A stretch of DNA of 64,000 bases from Amycolatopsis nigrescens CSC17Ta-90 (GCF_000384315.1 NZ_ARVW01000001.1:8911001-8975000), one strand, 5' to 3'. Counted from the first letter of the stretch, positions 1-7,958 are shown. A program made the numbers and translations. Notes: a model not told the origin generated them from the letters alone.

Positions 1-321
1 CGCCTCGCCGACGTGCCGGACCCGGTCCACGGCCAGTACCGGCCTGCCCTTGACGCGGCTGCCGGGAATGAGCCAGTCCGGCCGGACCGAGGCCGGCTCG
101 CCGAGATCCTCGGCGGTCAGCACCGCGACCACGCCCGGCATCGCACCGGCCGCACCGGTGTCCACCCCGGTGATCCGCGCGTGCGGGTGCGGGCTGCGCG
201 CGAAAGCGGCGTGCAGCAGGCCCGGCGGCGCGATGTCGTCCACGTACCGGCCGCGCCCGGTGACGAACCGCCGGTCCTCCGCCAGCCGCCGTACCGGACG
301 GCCGACCCAGTCACCCCTCAT
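1..321 (-). CDS. Molybdenum hydroxylase large subunit (CoxL/XdhB-like), 5' part only
   Basis: N-terminal 107 codons of a xanthine dehydrogenase/CO dehydrogenase-type molybdopterin subunit; the rest lies beyond the left edge. The translation starts MRGDWVGRPVRRLAEDRRFV and continues with the typical opening of the family: VTGRGRYVDDI, then LLHAAFARSPHPHARI, then PGVVAVLTAEDL. The ATG overlaps the stop of the 2Fe-2S subunit gene (ATGA), so the two are translationally coupled. Such enzymes hydroxylate N-heterocycles, purines or aldehydes, or oxidise CO, passing electrons through FeS clusters and FAD. The substrate cannot be read here because the active-site region is outside the window. No FAD subunit gene is seen in this window. 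Confidence 0.88.
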   Translation of the reverse strand, partial: MRGDWVGRPVRRLAEDRRFVTGRGRYVDDIAPPGLLHAAFARSPHPHARITGVDTGAAGAMPGVVAVLTAEDLGEPASVRPDWLIPGSRVKGRPVLAVDRVRHVGEA

Positions 322-794
322 CGTCCGGTCACCGACAGCACCGCGTCCACGATGTGCTGGTATCCGGTGCACCGGCACAGGTTTCCGCGCAGGCATTGGC
401 GGACCTCGTCTTCGGTCGGATTCGGATTGTGCCGCAACAGGTCGGCGGCCGCGCACAACATGCCCGGCGTGCAATAGCCGCACTGCAACGCGTGGTGTTC
501 ACCGAAGGCGGTCTGCAGCGGATGCGGTTCCCCGTCCCGCGCGAGCCCGGCCGCGGTGACCACCTCCGCGCCGTCGCACTGCACGGCCAGCACCAGGCAG
601 GACTTCACCGCGTCGCCGTCGAGCAGCACCGTGCAGGCCCCGCAGCGGCCGGTTTCGCAGCCGACGTGCGGCGCGGTCACCCCGAAAGTCTCCCGCAGGG
701 CGAGCACGAGCAGGGTGCGCGGGGCGACCCTGCCCCGCCTGCGCACCCCGTCGACGGTGAGCTCGATGGGCACGGATCGCTCGTGTTCCGACAC
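318..794 (-). CDS. 2Fe-2S subunit of molybdenum hydroxylase (CoxS-like)
   Basis: 158-aa small subunit with two [2Fe-2S] domains. The N-terminal plant-ferredoxin domain shows CETGRCGACTVLLDG near residues 45-60. The C-terminal all-helical domain shows QCGYCTPGM near 104 and LRGNLCRCTGY near 135. Length and motif order match CoxS/XdhC/CutS proteins. The start is GTG with GGAGAA upstream. It overlaps the large-subunit start by 4 nt. It transfers electrons from the molybdenum site to a flavin subunit. It is divergent from the C-N hydrolase gene, and the intergenic space carries an inverted repeat that may control both. N-heterocycle or purine oxidation would fit the amide-using neighbours, but that is inference. 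Confidence 0.93.
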   Translation of the reverse strand: MSEHERSVPIELTVDGVRRRGRVAPRTLLVLALRETFGVTAPHVGCETGRCGACTVLLDGDAVKSCLVLAVQCDGAEVVTAAGLARDGEPHPLQTAFGEHHALQCGYCTPGMLCAAADLLRHNPNPTEDEVRQCLRGNLCRCTGYQHIVDAVLSVTGR

Positions 795-825
795 GGGTCT
801 TCTCCTTCGGGCCCATTAAGTCGCA

Positions 826-861
826 TTTCCCAACTAACAGTAGACCCAGCGAGTTGGAAAA
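826..861. promoter_or_regulatory. Inverted repeat between divergent transcription units
   Basis: TTTCCCAACT (826-835) and AGTTGGAAAA (852-861) are inverted with 9 of 10 bases complementary and a 16-bp spacer. The element lies 32 bp upstream of the CoxS-like start and upstream of the C-N hydrolase on the other strand, a position typical of an operator serving two divergent promoters. No regulator gene adjoins it in this window, so the cognate protein is unknown. Confidence 0.4.
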
Positions 862-967
862 CACAACTATCTTCGGGCCGCACACAACGTCGGGGTTTCC
901 GGCTCTCGCCGTACACTTTGTCCCTTGCCGGGTGCCCGCCGAGGCTGAACAGTGTGCACATGCCACC

Positions 968-1000
968 GGACACTCCATCGGACACTCCGCCGGACACTCC
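968..1000 (+). repeat. Three tandem GGACACTCC repeats, period 12
   Basis: GGACACTCC occurs at 968-976, 980-988 and 992-1000, in exact 12-bp register, directly before the C-N hydrolase start. If translated in the gene's frame it would read as GHS triplets, but no ribosome binding site supports an upstream start. It may be a multi-site operator or a small tandem duplication. Confidence 0.5.
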
Positions 1001-1018
1001 ACAATGGCCGGACCAGCG

Positions 1019-1789
1019 ATGAGGATCGCCGGGCTGCAAACACCGGGCACACCGGGTGACGTCCGGGCCAACCTGGCCGAGCTGGACCGGGCCGCCGCGG
1101 ACGCCGCCGGCCTCGGCGCCCGGCTGCTGATCACGCCCGAGCTGTTCGTCACCGGATACGACATCGGCGACACGGTGCGCGACCTCGCCCGCGCGGACCT
1201 GACCGGCCCGGCCGCGGAAATCGCCGCGCGCCACGGCGTGGCGATCCTGCTCGGCGCGCCGGAGCAGGACGGGAACGCCTGCTACAACACGGCTTTCTTC
1301 CTCGACGAGCACGGTGGGCTACTCGGCCGTTACCGCAAGACGCACCTGTTCGGCGAGCTGGACCGGCGGTACTTCACCCCTGGCGACGAGCTCGTGCACA
1401 CGGTGACCTACCACGACCTGAAGATCGCTTTGCTGATCTGCTACGACGTCGAGTTCCCGGAAGCGGTCCGCGCGGCCGCGCTGGCCGGCGCGCAGCTGGT
1501 CGCCGTGCCGACCGCGCAGATGACACCCTTCGAGTTCGTCGCGGAGCAGCTCATCCGCACCCGCGCCTGGGAGAACCAGGTCTACCTGGCCTACATCAAC
1601 CACGACGGCAGCGAGAACACGCTCAGCTACGTCGGACGCAGCAGCATCGTCGCGCCGTCGGGCGAGGTCCTCGACTCCGCGGTGCACGGCACCCACCTGC
1701 TGGTCGCCGACGTCGAACCGGCCGTGGTGGCCGAGGCCCAGCGGGCCAATCCCTATCTAGCCGACCGGATGCCGCACCTCTACGACTGA
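1019..1789 (+). CDS. Carbon-nitrogen hydrolase (nitrilase superfamily amidase)
   Basis: 256-aa cytoplasmic C-N hydrolase. The catalytic triad is visible as Glu in ITPELFVTG, Lys in YRKTHLFGELD and Cys in LICYDVEFPE. The length fits single-domain omega-amidase or R-amidase-type members. It would hydrolyse an amide or nitrile to acid and ammonia; the substrate is not known. The start is uncertain: ATG at 1019 gives MRIAGLQTPG, where homology should begin, and an in-frame ATG at 1004 would add five residues. The stop codon runs straight into a structured intercistronic element shared with the amiE-amiB junction, followed by a permease. The gene probably acts with that permease in uptake and hydrolysis of a nitrogen compound. 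Confidence 0.88.
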   Translation: MRIAGLQTPGTPGDVRANLAELDRAAADAAGLGARLLITPELFVTGYDIGDTVRDLARADLTGPAAEIAARHGVAILLGAPEQDGNACYNTAFFLDEHGGLLGRYRKTHLFGELDRRYFTPGDELVHTVTYHDLKIALLICYDVEFPEAVRAAALAGAQLVAVPTAQMTPFEFVAEQLIRTRAWENQVYLAYINHDGSENTLSYVGRSSIVAPSGEVLDSAVHGTHLLVADVEPAVVAEAQRANPYLADRMPHLYD

Positions 1790-1863
1790 GATGGGGGCAT
1801 GCGACGTTTTTTGCGCATGTCCCCATCGATCGGGTGCGGGTGTCCCGCAAGATTCTGAGGAGA
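1787..1863 (+). ncRNA. Conserved intercistronic RNA element, copy A
   Basis: Begins at the TGA of the C-N hydrolase and ends in the GAGGAGA ribosome binding site of the permease. A 13-bp stem (AUGGGGGCAUGCG with CGCAUGUCCCCAU, one G-U pair) closes a U-rich 10-nt loop. A second 6-bp stem, UGCGGG-UGU-CCCGCA, follows. Copy B at 4411-4487, on the other strand, has the same position relative to an amidase stop and the next gene. Four substitutions and one 1-nt gap separate the copies; the two substitutions inside the long stem move the G-U pair but keep all 13 pairs. This supports selection on RNA structure. A role in regulating the downstream gene is inference. Confidence 0.6.
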
Positions 1864-1868
1864 CCGCC

Positions 1869-3308
1869 TTGGCCATCGAAGCGAACGCAGGCACGAACGA
1901 CGACGGATCCGCCCCGGCCGGCAGGCTGTCCGGCAAGCTCGGCACCGGCCGCATCGTGTTCATGGTCATCGCCGCGGCCGCGCCGCTCACCGTGATCGGC
2001 GGGAACGTACCGCTCGCGATCGGCAACGGCAACGGGCCCGGCGCACCGGTGGGCTTCGTGCTCGCTTCGCTGGTGCTGCTGGTGTTCTCCATCGGCTTCG
2101 TCACGATGACCCCGCACGTCACCGAGGCCGGCGCCTTCTACTCCTATGTCACGCAGGGACTCGGCGACCGGCCGGGTATGGGCACCGCCTACGTCGCGCT
2201 CGTCGCCTACACCGCCATCCAGGTCGGCGTGTACGGCTACCTCGGCTGGGCGGTCGGCGACCTGGTGACCCACTACGGCGGCCCCGCACTGCCCTGGTGG
2301 GCGTACTCGATCGTGGCGCTGGCCGTGGTGGCCCTGCTCGGTTACCGGCACATCGAGCTGAGCGCCAAGGTGCTCGGGGTCGCGCTGGTGCTGGAGATCG
2401 CCATCGTGGTCGCGCTGGACGTGGCGATTCTGGCCAGCGGCGGCGCGCACGGGATCAGCGGCGACTCCTTCACCCCGGACGCGGTGTTCTCCGGCCCGCT
2501 CGGCATCGCGGTGCTGTTCGCGCTGACCGGGTTCATCGGTTTCGAGGCCACCGCGGTGTTCCGGGACGAGGCGAAGGACCCGGCACGGACCATTCCCCGC
2601 GCCACCTACCTGGCGGTGGCCATCATCGGGATCTTCTACACGGTCTCCTGCTGGGCCTTGGTCGAGGCGGCCGGCTCGGACCAGGTGGTGCGGGTCGCCA
2701 CCGACGCGCTCGACCAGGGCGGCAACATGCTGCTGGACACCTCAAGGCAGCACCTCGGTGTGGTGCTGACCGACGTGATGCAGGTGCTGCTGTGCACCAG
2801 CCTGTTCGCCTGCGTGCTGTCCTTCCACAATGTCGTCGCCCGCTACCAGTTCGTGCTGGCGCGCAAGGGATTCTTCCCACGCCGGCTGGGCGGGGTGCAC
2901 CCGCGGCACCACTCCCCCGCGTTCTCCTCGGTCGTGCAGACCGGCACCGCGCTGGTGCTGCTGGTGGTCTTCGCCGTCGCCGGGCTCGACCCGCTGGTCG
3001 GCATCTTCGGCTCGATGGCCGGGGTGGCCACCGTCGGCATGGTGCTGCTGATGCTGCTCACGTCGGTGGCCGTGGTGGTCTTCTTCGCCCGTGACCGCGC
3101 CGCCCGCCGTGGCCGGGTGTGGACCGCGGTCGTCGCTCCGGTCGCCGCCTGCGCCGGGCTGCTGGTCAGCCTGTGGCTGGTGGTCTCGAACTTCACCCTG
3201 GTCACCGGCGGCAGCACCGGGGTGAGCGTGCTGCTCGGCGTGATCCCGGCCGTCGCGCTGATCGCCGGGGTAGCCGTCGGCGGGCGCCGGAGGCGGGCCG
3301 TTTCGTAG
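1869..3308 (+). CDS. APC-family amino acid/amine permease
   Basis: 479-aa integral membrane transporter of the amino acid-polyamine-organocation superfamily, with about 12 hydrophobic segments. The first segment, near RIVFMVIAAAAPLTVIGGNVP, and GFIGFEATAVFRDEAKDPART around residue 215 are characteristic of the family. TTG at 1869 is chosen because GAGGAGA lies just upstream and the protein then begins MAIEANAG. An in-frame ATG at 1791 would place coding sequence through the conserved RNA hairpin and is rejected. It follows the C-N hydrolase at 79 nt and probably imports its substrate or a related amine. It converges on amiB with 3 nt between the stops. Confidence 0.9.
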   Translation: MAIEANAGTNDDGSAPAGRLSGKLGTGRIVFMVIAAAAPLTVIGGNVPLAIGNGNGPGAPVGFVLASLVLLVFSIGFVTMTPHVTEAGAFYSYVTQGLGDRPGMGTAYVALVAYTAIQVGVYGYLGWAVGDLVTHYGGPALPWWAYSIVALAVVALLGYRHIELSAKVLGVALVLEIAIVVALDVAILASGGAHGISGDSFTPDAVFSGPLGIAVLFALTGFIGFEATAVFRDEAKDPARTIPRATYLAVAIIGIFYTVSCWALVEAAGSDQVVRVATDALDQGGNMLLDTSRQHLGVVLTDVMQVLLCTSLFACVLSFHNVVARYQFVLARKGFFPRRLGGVHPRHHSPAFSSVVQTGTALVLLVVFAVAGLDPLVGIFGSMAGVATVGMVLLMLLTSVAVVVFFARDRAARRGRVWTAVVAPVAACAGLLVSLWLVVSNFTLVTGGSTGVSVLLGVIPAVALIAGVAVGGRRRRAVS

Positions 3309-3311
3309 CGG

Positions 3312-4403
3312 CTACCCCGCCTCGGCGGTCACCGTCCCGCCGGTCACCGCGGCCCGGATGGTCAGCGGCTCACGGCCGACGGGCCGGTGTCGCAGCACGG
3401 CTTCGGCGACCGGGTCCGCCAGCGTGACCCGCAGGCACCGCCGGAGGCCGCGGGCGCCGTAGACCGGGTCGAAACCCAGGTCCGCGACCAGCCGCGGCAC
3501 GGACTCGTCCACCTCGAGCCGCACCGAGCGGCGATGCAGCCGCTGCCGCAGCAGCTCGATCTCCACCTCGGTGATGCGCACGGCGGTTTCGGTGTCGAAC
3601 TCGCGGAAGACCACCGTCTCGTCGATCCGGTTGAGGAACTCGGTGTCGAAGAACTCGCTCAGCGCGGCCGAAAGCACGGTCTCGTTGCCCCGCGCGGCGA
3701 GCCGGCGGGTGACCGTCCCGGACCGGCCGCCGACCCGGTCGGCCAGCCGGCGCCAGCGGGCGCGGCGGCGTTTCGCCAGTTCCGCGCTGCCGAGGTTGGA
3801 GGTCAGGAAGACGAAGCTGTTGCGGAACGAGATGGTCTGCTGGCCGCTGGCCAGTCGCAGCTCCCCGTTGTCCAGCACCTGCAGCAACGCCCGCAGCACG
3901 GTCGGGTGCGCCTTCTCCACCTCGTCGAACAGCACGATCCCCGGTGTGTAGGCGTCACCCTCCACTGTGGACCTGTCGAAGACGCTGAACGCCTCCTTGC
4001 TGCCGGCGTAACCCGGCGGCGCACCGCTGAACGAAGCCGCGTAATGCTCCTGCGCCAGCGAGTTCATGTCCACCCGGCACAGGTCCTCCGGCCCGGACCG
4101 CAGCACGGCCGCCACCTGCCGGACCAGCTCGGTCTTGCCGGTCCCGGTGGGCCCGGCCAGCAGCAGGTTCGCCAGCGGCCGCTGGGGATCGGTCGCACCG
4201 GCGGTGGCCAGCGTCATCGCGCGCACCACCGACCGGATCGCCGAGTCCTGGCCGAGCACCCTGGCCCGCAGCCGTTCGGTGACCGCGTCGGGATCGAAGG
4301 CGCCCGGTGGCTTCGCCGGGTCCGGCGCGGCCACCGGGCCGCCATCCTGGCCGGCACGCCTACCACGGTTCTGGTCGTGGTACATGTCGGTCAGATAGGG
4401 CAT
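3312..4403 (-). CDS. amiB: AmiB-like AAA+ ATPase (ClpB/ClpX-type chaperone)
   Basis: 363-aa AAA+ protein with Walker A GPTGTGKTEL near residue 85, Walker B IVLFDEVEKAH near 155, sensor 1 FLTSNLGS, an arginine-finger region FLNRIDETVVF and a C-terminal sensor 2 GARGLRR. It lacks the N-terminal and middle domains of ClpB. Pseudomonas amidase operons carry a comparable chaperone-like AmiB next to amiE, and gene order here supports the same assignment. Its role, perhaps assembling the amidase or the AmiS channel, is not established. The RBS GAGGGAGA is part of RNA element copy B. It is the last gene of the amiC-S-E-B operon. Confidence 0.85.
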   Translation of the reverse strand: MPYLTDMYHDQNRGRRAGQDGGPVAAPDPAKPPGAFDPDAVTERLRARVLGQDSAIRSVVRAMTLATAGATDPQRPLANLLLAGPTGTGKTELVRQVAAVLRSGPEDLCRVDMNSLAQEHYAASFSGAPPGYAGSKEAFSVFDRSTVEGDAYTPGIVLFDEVEKAHPTVLRALLQVLDNGELRLASGQQTISFRNSFVFLTSNLGSAELAKRRRARWRRLADRVGGRSGTVTRRLAARGNETVLSAALSEFFDTEFLNRIDETVVFREFDTETAVRITEVEIELLRQRLHRRSVRLEVDESVPRLVADLGFDPVYGARGLRRCLRVTLADPVAEAVLRHRPVGREPLTIRAAVTGGTVTAEAG

Positions 4404-4410
4404 CCGTGTT

Positions 4411-4487
4411 CTCCCTCAGAATCTTGCGGGACACCCGCACCCGATCGATGGAGGCATGCGCAAAAAGCCTCGCATGCCCCCATCTCA
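4411..4487 (-). ncRNA. Conserved intercistronic RNA element, copy B
   Basis: Reverse-strand copy of the element at 1787-1863, lying between the amiE stop codon and the amiB RBS. The 13-bp stem reads AUGGGGGCAUGCG with CGCAUGCCUCCAU. Relative to copy A, one pair changes from G-U to G-C and another from G-C to G-U, so the whole helix is kept. The short second stem with a UGU loop is identical. Both copies follow a C-N hydrolase stop directly, so the unit may have spread with, or be functionally tied to, amidase genes. Confidence 0.6.
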
Positions 4488-5522
4488 GGCCTGCATCGTC
4501 TCGTTCACCGGCAGTTCGCCGACCCGGCAGTCCGCGACACCGACCGTGTCGCGGGTGATCGCCTCCACGTTCTCGCGGGCCTTCTCCGCGTCGGTGACCC
4601 AGAGCTTGTAGAACTCGAACGGGCAGTCGGCCACGCCCTTGTCCCCGTCGCCAGCCGCGTGCACCCCCGAGTAGCCGCGGTGCAGCAGCTTGAACAGGTG
4701 GTTCTGCGACTGGTCGAACTCCCGCGCGTCGCGGATCGCCGAGACGGACAGCTGCGCGAACTGGATCCCGTACTCCTCCTCGCCGGTCTCCCCGAGGGTG
4801 CGCCCGTCGAAGCCGATGATCGAGGAGTGGCCGAAGTAGGAATAGACCCCGTCGAACCCGGCCGCGTTCGCCACCGCGACGTAGCAGTTGTTGGCCCACG
4901 CCATCGCCTTCGCCATCAGCACCTGCTGATCCTTGGCCGGGTACATGTAACCCTGGCAGCGGACGATCAGCTCGGCACCCTTCATCGCGCAGTCCCGCCA
5001 GATCTCGGGGTAGTTGCCGTCGTCGCAGATGATCAGCGAGATCTTCATGCCCTTCGGGCCCTCGGTGACGTAGGTCGTGTCGCCCGGGTACCAGCCTTCG
5101 ATCGGGCACCACGGCAGGATCTTGCGGTACTTCTGCACGATGTCGCCGCGGTTGTTGATCAGCACCAGGGTGTTGTACGGCGGCTTGTCCGGGTGGTCCT
5201 CGTGCTGCTCGCCGGTGATGGAGAAGACGCCCCAGGTGTCCGCCTCGCGGCAGGCCGCGGCGAAGATCTCGGTCTCCTCGCCGGGAATGGTCGCCGCCGT
5301 CGCGTACATCTCGTCCTGGTCGTACATGATCCCCTGGGTGGAGTACTCCGGGAACACCACCAGGTCCATCCCTGGCAGGCCGGTCTTCATGCCCACCACC
5401 ATCTCGGCGATCTTGCGGGCGTTGTCCCGCACCTCGGCCTTGGTGTGCAGCCGAGGCATCTTGTAGTTGACCACCGCGATACCGACGGTGTCGGGGCTGG
5501 CGGAGATGTCACCGTGTCGCAT
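4485..5522 (-). CDS. amiE: Aliphatic amidase AmiE
   Basis: 345-aa acylamide amidohydrolase (EC 3.5.1.4) that converts short aliphatic amides such as acetamide and propionamide to carboxylate and ammonia. The protein matches Pseudomonas AmiE closely from MRHGDIS onward. The triad is Glu59 (FPEYSTQG), Lys134 (QKYRKILPW) and Cys166 ([11 protein letters not shown]). ATG at 5522 gives the family N-terminus and has GAGGAGA upstream; an open frame extends 25 codons further but is not needed. amiS precedes it by 34 nt, and amiB follows across the structured intercistronic element. Cytoplasmic, expected to form a homohexamer as known for the family. Confidence 0.97.
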   Translation of the reverse strand: MRHGDISASPDTVGIAVVNYKMPRLHTKAEVRDNARKIAEMVVGMKTGLPGMDLVVFPEYSTQGIMYDQDEMYATAATIPGEETEIFAAACREADTWGVFSITGEQHEDHPDKPPYNTLVLINNRGDIVQKYRKILPWCPIEGWYPGDTTYVTEGPKGMKISLIICDDGNYPEIWRDCAMKGAELIVRCQGYMYPAKDQQVLMAKAMAWANNCYVAVANAAGFDGVYSYFGHSSIIGFDGRTLGETGEEEYGIQFAQLSVSAIRDAREFDQSQNHLFKLLHRGYSGVHAAGDGDKGVADCPFEFYKLWVTDAEKARENVEAITRDTVGVADCRVGELPVNETMQA

Positions 5523-5556
5523 CAGTTTCTCCTCGGATTGGCGGTTCAGTCGGGTT

Positions 5557-6183
5557 TCAGGCGGGTGTCGCGGAGGCGGGGACCAGGCGCGGGGCACGGC
5601 CCCTGGCGGCGAGCAGTGCGGAGAGCGCGACGAGGGCGGCGAACACCGCGGCCGCGATCCAGGCCGTGCCGGCGTTCGAGCGGTAGCCGCCGGTCATCGC
5701 CAGGAAGGCGGGGACCGAGCAGGTCGGCTGGCTGAGCAGCAGCGTCGCCCAGCCGGTGAACCGGGTCAGCCGCTCCAGGCCGAGGCCGAGCACCAGGAAG
5801 AACAGGGTCCACAGCAGCGCCCAGGCCAGCCAGATCACGCCGAAGACCGGATCTTCGTTGCGCCAGAACGAAAGTCCGGAGTAGACCAGCGCGGCGCCCG
5901 CCACGTACAGCGAGAACCAGCCGACGCCGGACGGTTCGAGGCCGGCGAAGTTGACCACGCCGACGTAGAGGTAGGTGAACCCGAACAGGTAGAGCCCGGA
6001 GGCGCCGAGGATCGCTTCCTGGTCACCGCCGGCCTGGATGATCAGCACGGTCGGCGTGACGCACTGGAGCGCGCCGACGAACAGGTTGAGCGCGGCGGCC
6101 GAGCGGGCGGGCACCCTGCCCAGCAGCATCAGGCCGTTCACCAGCAGTACGGCCCCGACGTAGAGCAGCCCCACATTGTTCAC
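5557..6183 (-). CDS. amiS: AmiS/UreI family amide channel
   Basis: 208-aa membrane protein with six or seven hydrophobic helices and the family pattern [16 protein letters not shown] at the N-terminus, followed by [19 protein letters not shown]. AmiS/UreI proteins form pores for urea or small amides, and here it would admit the substrate of AmiE. The GTG start follows GGAGG. The upstream space from 6184 to 6279 holds a palindrome matching the one in the amiC-marR divergent promoter, so amiS-amiE-amiB may have its own regulated promoter in addition to read-through from amiC. Confidence 0.93.
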   Translation of the reverse strand: MNNVGLLYVGAVLLVNGLMLLGRVPARSAAALNLFVGALQCVTPTVLIIQAGGDQEAILGASGLYLFGFTYLYVGVVNFAGLEPSGVGWFSLYVAGAALVYSGLSFWRNEDPVFGVIWLAWALLWTLFFLVLGLGLERLTRFTGWATLLLSQPTCSVPAFLAMTGGYRSNAGTAWIAAAVFAALVALSALLAARGRAPRLVPASATPA

Positions 6184-6222
6184 GATCGACCTCCGATCTC
6201 CCTCATTGGGACCGGGTGGAAT

Positions 6223-6238
6223 AATTTCAAGTGAAAGT
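6223..6238. promoter_or_regulatory. Putative MarR operator upstream of amiS
   Basis: AATTTCAAGTGAAAGT is a near-palindrome 40 bp before the amiS start. Read on the minus strand it begins TTACTTTCA and matches the site at 7389-7404 at about 16 of 21 positions when flanks are included. Two copies of the same pattern within one amidase locus that encodes a MarR protein suggest a shared repressor. Confidence 0.55.
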
Positions 6239-6279
6239 AAATGCTCGAGCCGGTGCCGTCAAGGGCCGGGGCGGCCGGG

Positions 6280-7347
6280 TCAGAGCCGGGTGATGACTTC
6301 GAAGTCGTAGCCGTCGGCCACCGCGAGGTGCACCCGCTGCCTGGCCTGCTGCCCGTGGAACTCCACGGTGCCGCGCGGTCCGCTGTAGGCCACCCCGTCG
6401 ATCGCCGCGTTGAGGTCGGGCAGGTGCCCGTTGCCGGCCCGGCTCGCCAGCCCGGCGAGCACCTGCATGCCCTCGTAGCAGGATTCGGCGGCGTTGTTCA
6501 ACGCCGGCGCGTCCTGGCCGTGCAGCCGGACGTACCGGCTGACCAGGTCGAGCGCGTCGGCGGTGACCATGGAGCGGAAGTAGGCCGCGGCGACGAACAG
6601 GTTGCGGGTGGCGGGGCGGCCGCTGGCGAGCAGCATGTTCTCCTCCATCAGCGGGCTGAAGCGCAGCATCCGCTCGTGCAGCCCGCGGGCGGCGAAGCGC
6701 CGGTTGAACTCCACCGCGTCGTGCCCGACCAGCAGCATCAGCACCCCGTCGCACTCGGCCGCCTCGACCCGCCGGATCAGGCCGGACATGTCGCCGCCGC
6801 CGAGGCCGACGAAGGCCTCACCGGCGATCCGCAGGTCCAGCTCGTGCGCGAACCGTCGTACCGCGGCGGTGGACGCCCGTGGCCACACGTAGTCGTCGCC
6901 GACCACGAACCAGCGGCGGGCGCCGAGGTTGTCGCGCAGCCAGCGCAGCGCGGGCTCGATCTGCAGCCGGGGCGTCTCGCCGGAGCAGAAGATGCCTGGC
7001 CGCTGCTCGCCGCCTTCGTACAGCGAGGTGTAGGCGTACGGCACGCGACCGGCAACTACCGGGGCCAGCGCGTGCCGGACCGAGGAGATGTGCCAGCCGC
7101 TGACCGCGTCCACCCGGCCGGCATCGACCAGCGCGGCCAGTTCGCCGGCCACCACCTCGGGCGCCGCGCCCCCGTCCACGATCTCGAAGGACACCTCGCG
7201 GCCGAGGATGCCGCCGGCCGAGTTGAGCTCGTGCGCGGCCAGTTCTGCGATCGCTTCGCAAGAGGGGCCGAACAGCCCGGCGGGCCCCTGCAGCGGGATC
7301 ACCATGGCGACCCGCCAGGTGTCATCGCGGCTGAGGACGAAGGTCAT
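6280..7347 (-). CDS. amiC: AmiC-like amide-sensing periplasmic-binding-fold protein
   Basis: 355-aa protein of the leucine/amide-binding type I periplasmic-binding fold (Peripla_BP_6), with WRVAMVIPLQGPAGLFGPS at the start and NAAESCYEGMQVLAGLA near the C-terminus. There is no signal peptide or lipobox, so it should act in the cytoplasm as a ligand sensor, as AmiC does in Pseudomonas. There AmiC releases the antiterminator AmiR on binding amide; no AmiR/ANTAR gene is present here, and a MarR regulator lies divergently next to it. AmiC may instead modulate that MarR protein or have another partner. It is the first gene of the leftward ami operon. Confidence 0.85.
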   Translation of the reverse strand: MTFVLSRDDTWRVAMVIPLQGPAGLFGPSCEAIAELAAHELNSAGGILGREVSFEIVDGGAAPEVVAGELAALVDAGRVDAVSGWHISSVRHALAPVVAGRVPYAYTSLYEGGEQRPGIFCSGETPRLQIEPALRWLRDNLGARRWFVVGDDYVWPRASTAAVRRFAHELDLRIAGEAFVGLGGGDMSGLIRRVEAAECDGVLMLLVGHDAVEFNRRFAARGLHERMLRFSPLMEENMLLASGRPATRNLFVAAAYFRSMVTADALDLVSRYVRLHGQDAPALNNAAESCYEGMQVLAGLASRAGNGHLPDLNAAIDGVAYSGPRGTVEFHGQQARQRVHLAVADGYDFEVITRL

Positions 7348-7388
7348 GGAGACTCCGCGGAGTGGGCGAACTCTCGGCAGGTTGACTT

Positions 7389-7404
7389 ACTTTCAGCTGG
7401 AAGT
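7389..7404. promoter_or_regulatory. Putative MarR operator in amiC-marR intergenic region
   Basis: ACTTTCAGCTGGAAGT is an imperfect palindrome (14 of 16 positions symmetric) between the divergent starts of amiC and the MarR gene. It resembles the site before amiS. The position allows repression of amiC and autoregulation of the MarR gene together. Confidence 0.6.
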
Positions 7405-7449
7405 CTTACAATCGGTCGAGAATTCCGCAAGAGGGAGGACCTGGCGGCG

Positions 7450-7884
7450 ATGGCGGAGCACACCGGCGCGGAGCCGCTGACCAGGGCATTGACCAGAGCG
7501 GTCCGCGCGGTGACCGCCAAGGTCGAGGAAGTCCTCAAGTCCGACGGTCTCTCCCTGGACCAGTGGCTGGTGATCGAAGCACTGGCCGAACAGCGCGGCC
7601 TGTCGATGGCGGACCTGGCCACCAGGACGATGGCCACCGGCCCCACCCTGACCAGGGTCGTCGACCGCCTGGTCTCCACCGCCACGGTTTACCGCGAAGT
7701 CGACCCCGAAGACCGCCGCCGGGTCCGCGTCTACCTCGGCCCCCGCGGCCGCGCCGCCTACAAGCGGATAGCCCCCAAAGTTGCGGACGTGGAAGCCGAA
7801 CTGCTGACCCGCACCGGCGACGCCCCCACCGCCATCCGCTTCCTCACCCTCCTCGCCACCACCCCCGCCCTAAACCCCCGCTGA
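7450..7884 (+). CDS. MarR family transcriptional regulator of the ami locus
   Basis: 144-aa winged-helix regulator. The DNA-binding part shows LDQWLVIEALAEQRGLSMADLATRTMATGPTLTR followed by the wing DPEDRRRVRVYLGPRG, typical of MarR proteins that dissociate from DNA when a small ligand binds. ATG at 7450 lies 11 nt after GGGAGGA; an upstream open frame is a shadow of amiC. Divergent from amiC with a palindrome between them, and a similar palindrome before amiS, which makes it the probable repressor of the amidase genes. Whether amide binds MarR directly or through AmiC is unknown. Confidence 0.88.
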   Translation: MAEHTGAEPLTRALTRAVRAVTAKVEEVLKSDGLSLDQWLVIEALAEQRGLSMADLATRTMATGPTLTRVVDRLVSTATVYREVDPEDRRRVRVYLGPRGRAAYKRIAPKVADVEAELLTRTGDAPTAIRFLTLLATTPALNPR

Positions 7885-7958
7885 CCCGAACGCTGCACTC
7901 GCACTGCGCGAACGCAGAACTCACGGTGCCGGAAAGTGGGACTCGCCGAGTGTGCGCC
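7885..7958. repeat. Degenerate ~25-bp intergenic repeats
   Basis: The space between the convergent MarR and TetR genes holds about three degenerate copies of a GAACGCnGnACTCnC unit, the third strongly diverged. This is short, GC-rich, non-coding repeat material of the kind seen between convergent genes in Pseudonocardiaceae. No clean terminator hairpin was found here. Confidence 0.35.

Noticed and set aside
854..1018. Upstream extension of the C-N hydrolase reading frame
   Set aside because: It covers operator-like repeats and has no RBS; homology begins at MRIAGLQ.
1791..1868. Upstream ATG extension of the APC permease
   Set aside because: It would translate the conserved RNA hairpin. TTG at 1869 has a strong RBS and gives a normal family start.
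1787..4487. ANTAR-type antiterminator RNA target in the amidase operon
   Set aside because: The ANTAR motif needs two stems with hexaloops carrying conserved A and G positions. Here the loops are 10 and 3 nt, and no ANTAR protein is encoded.
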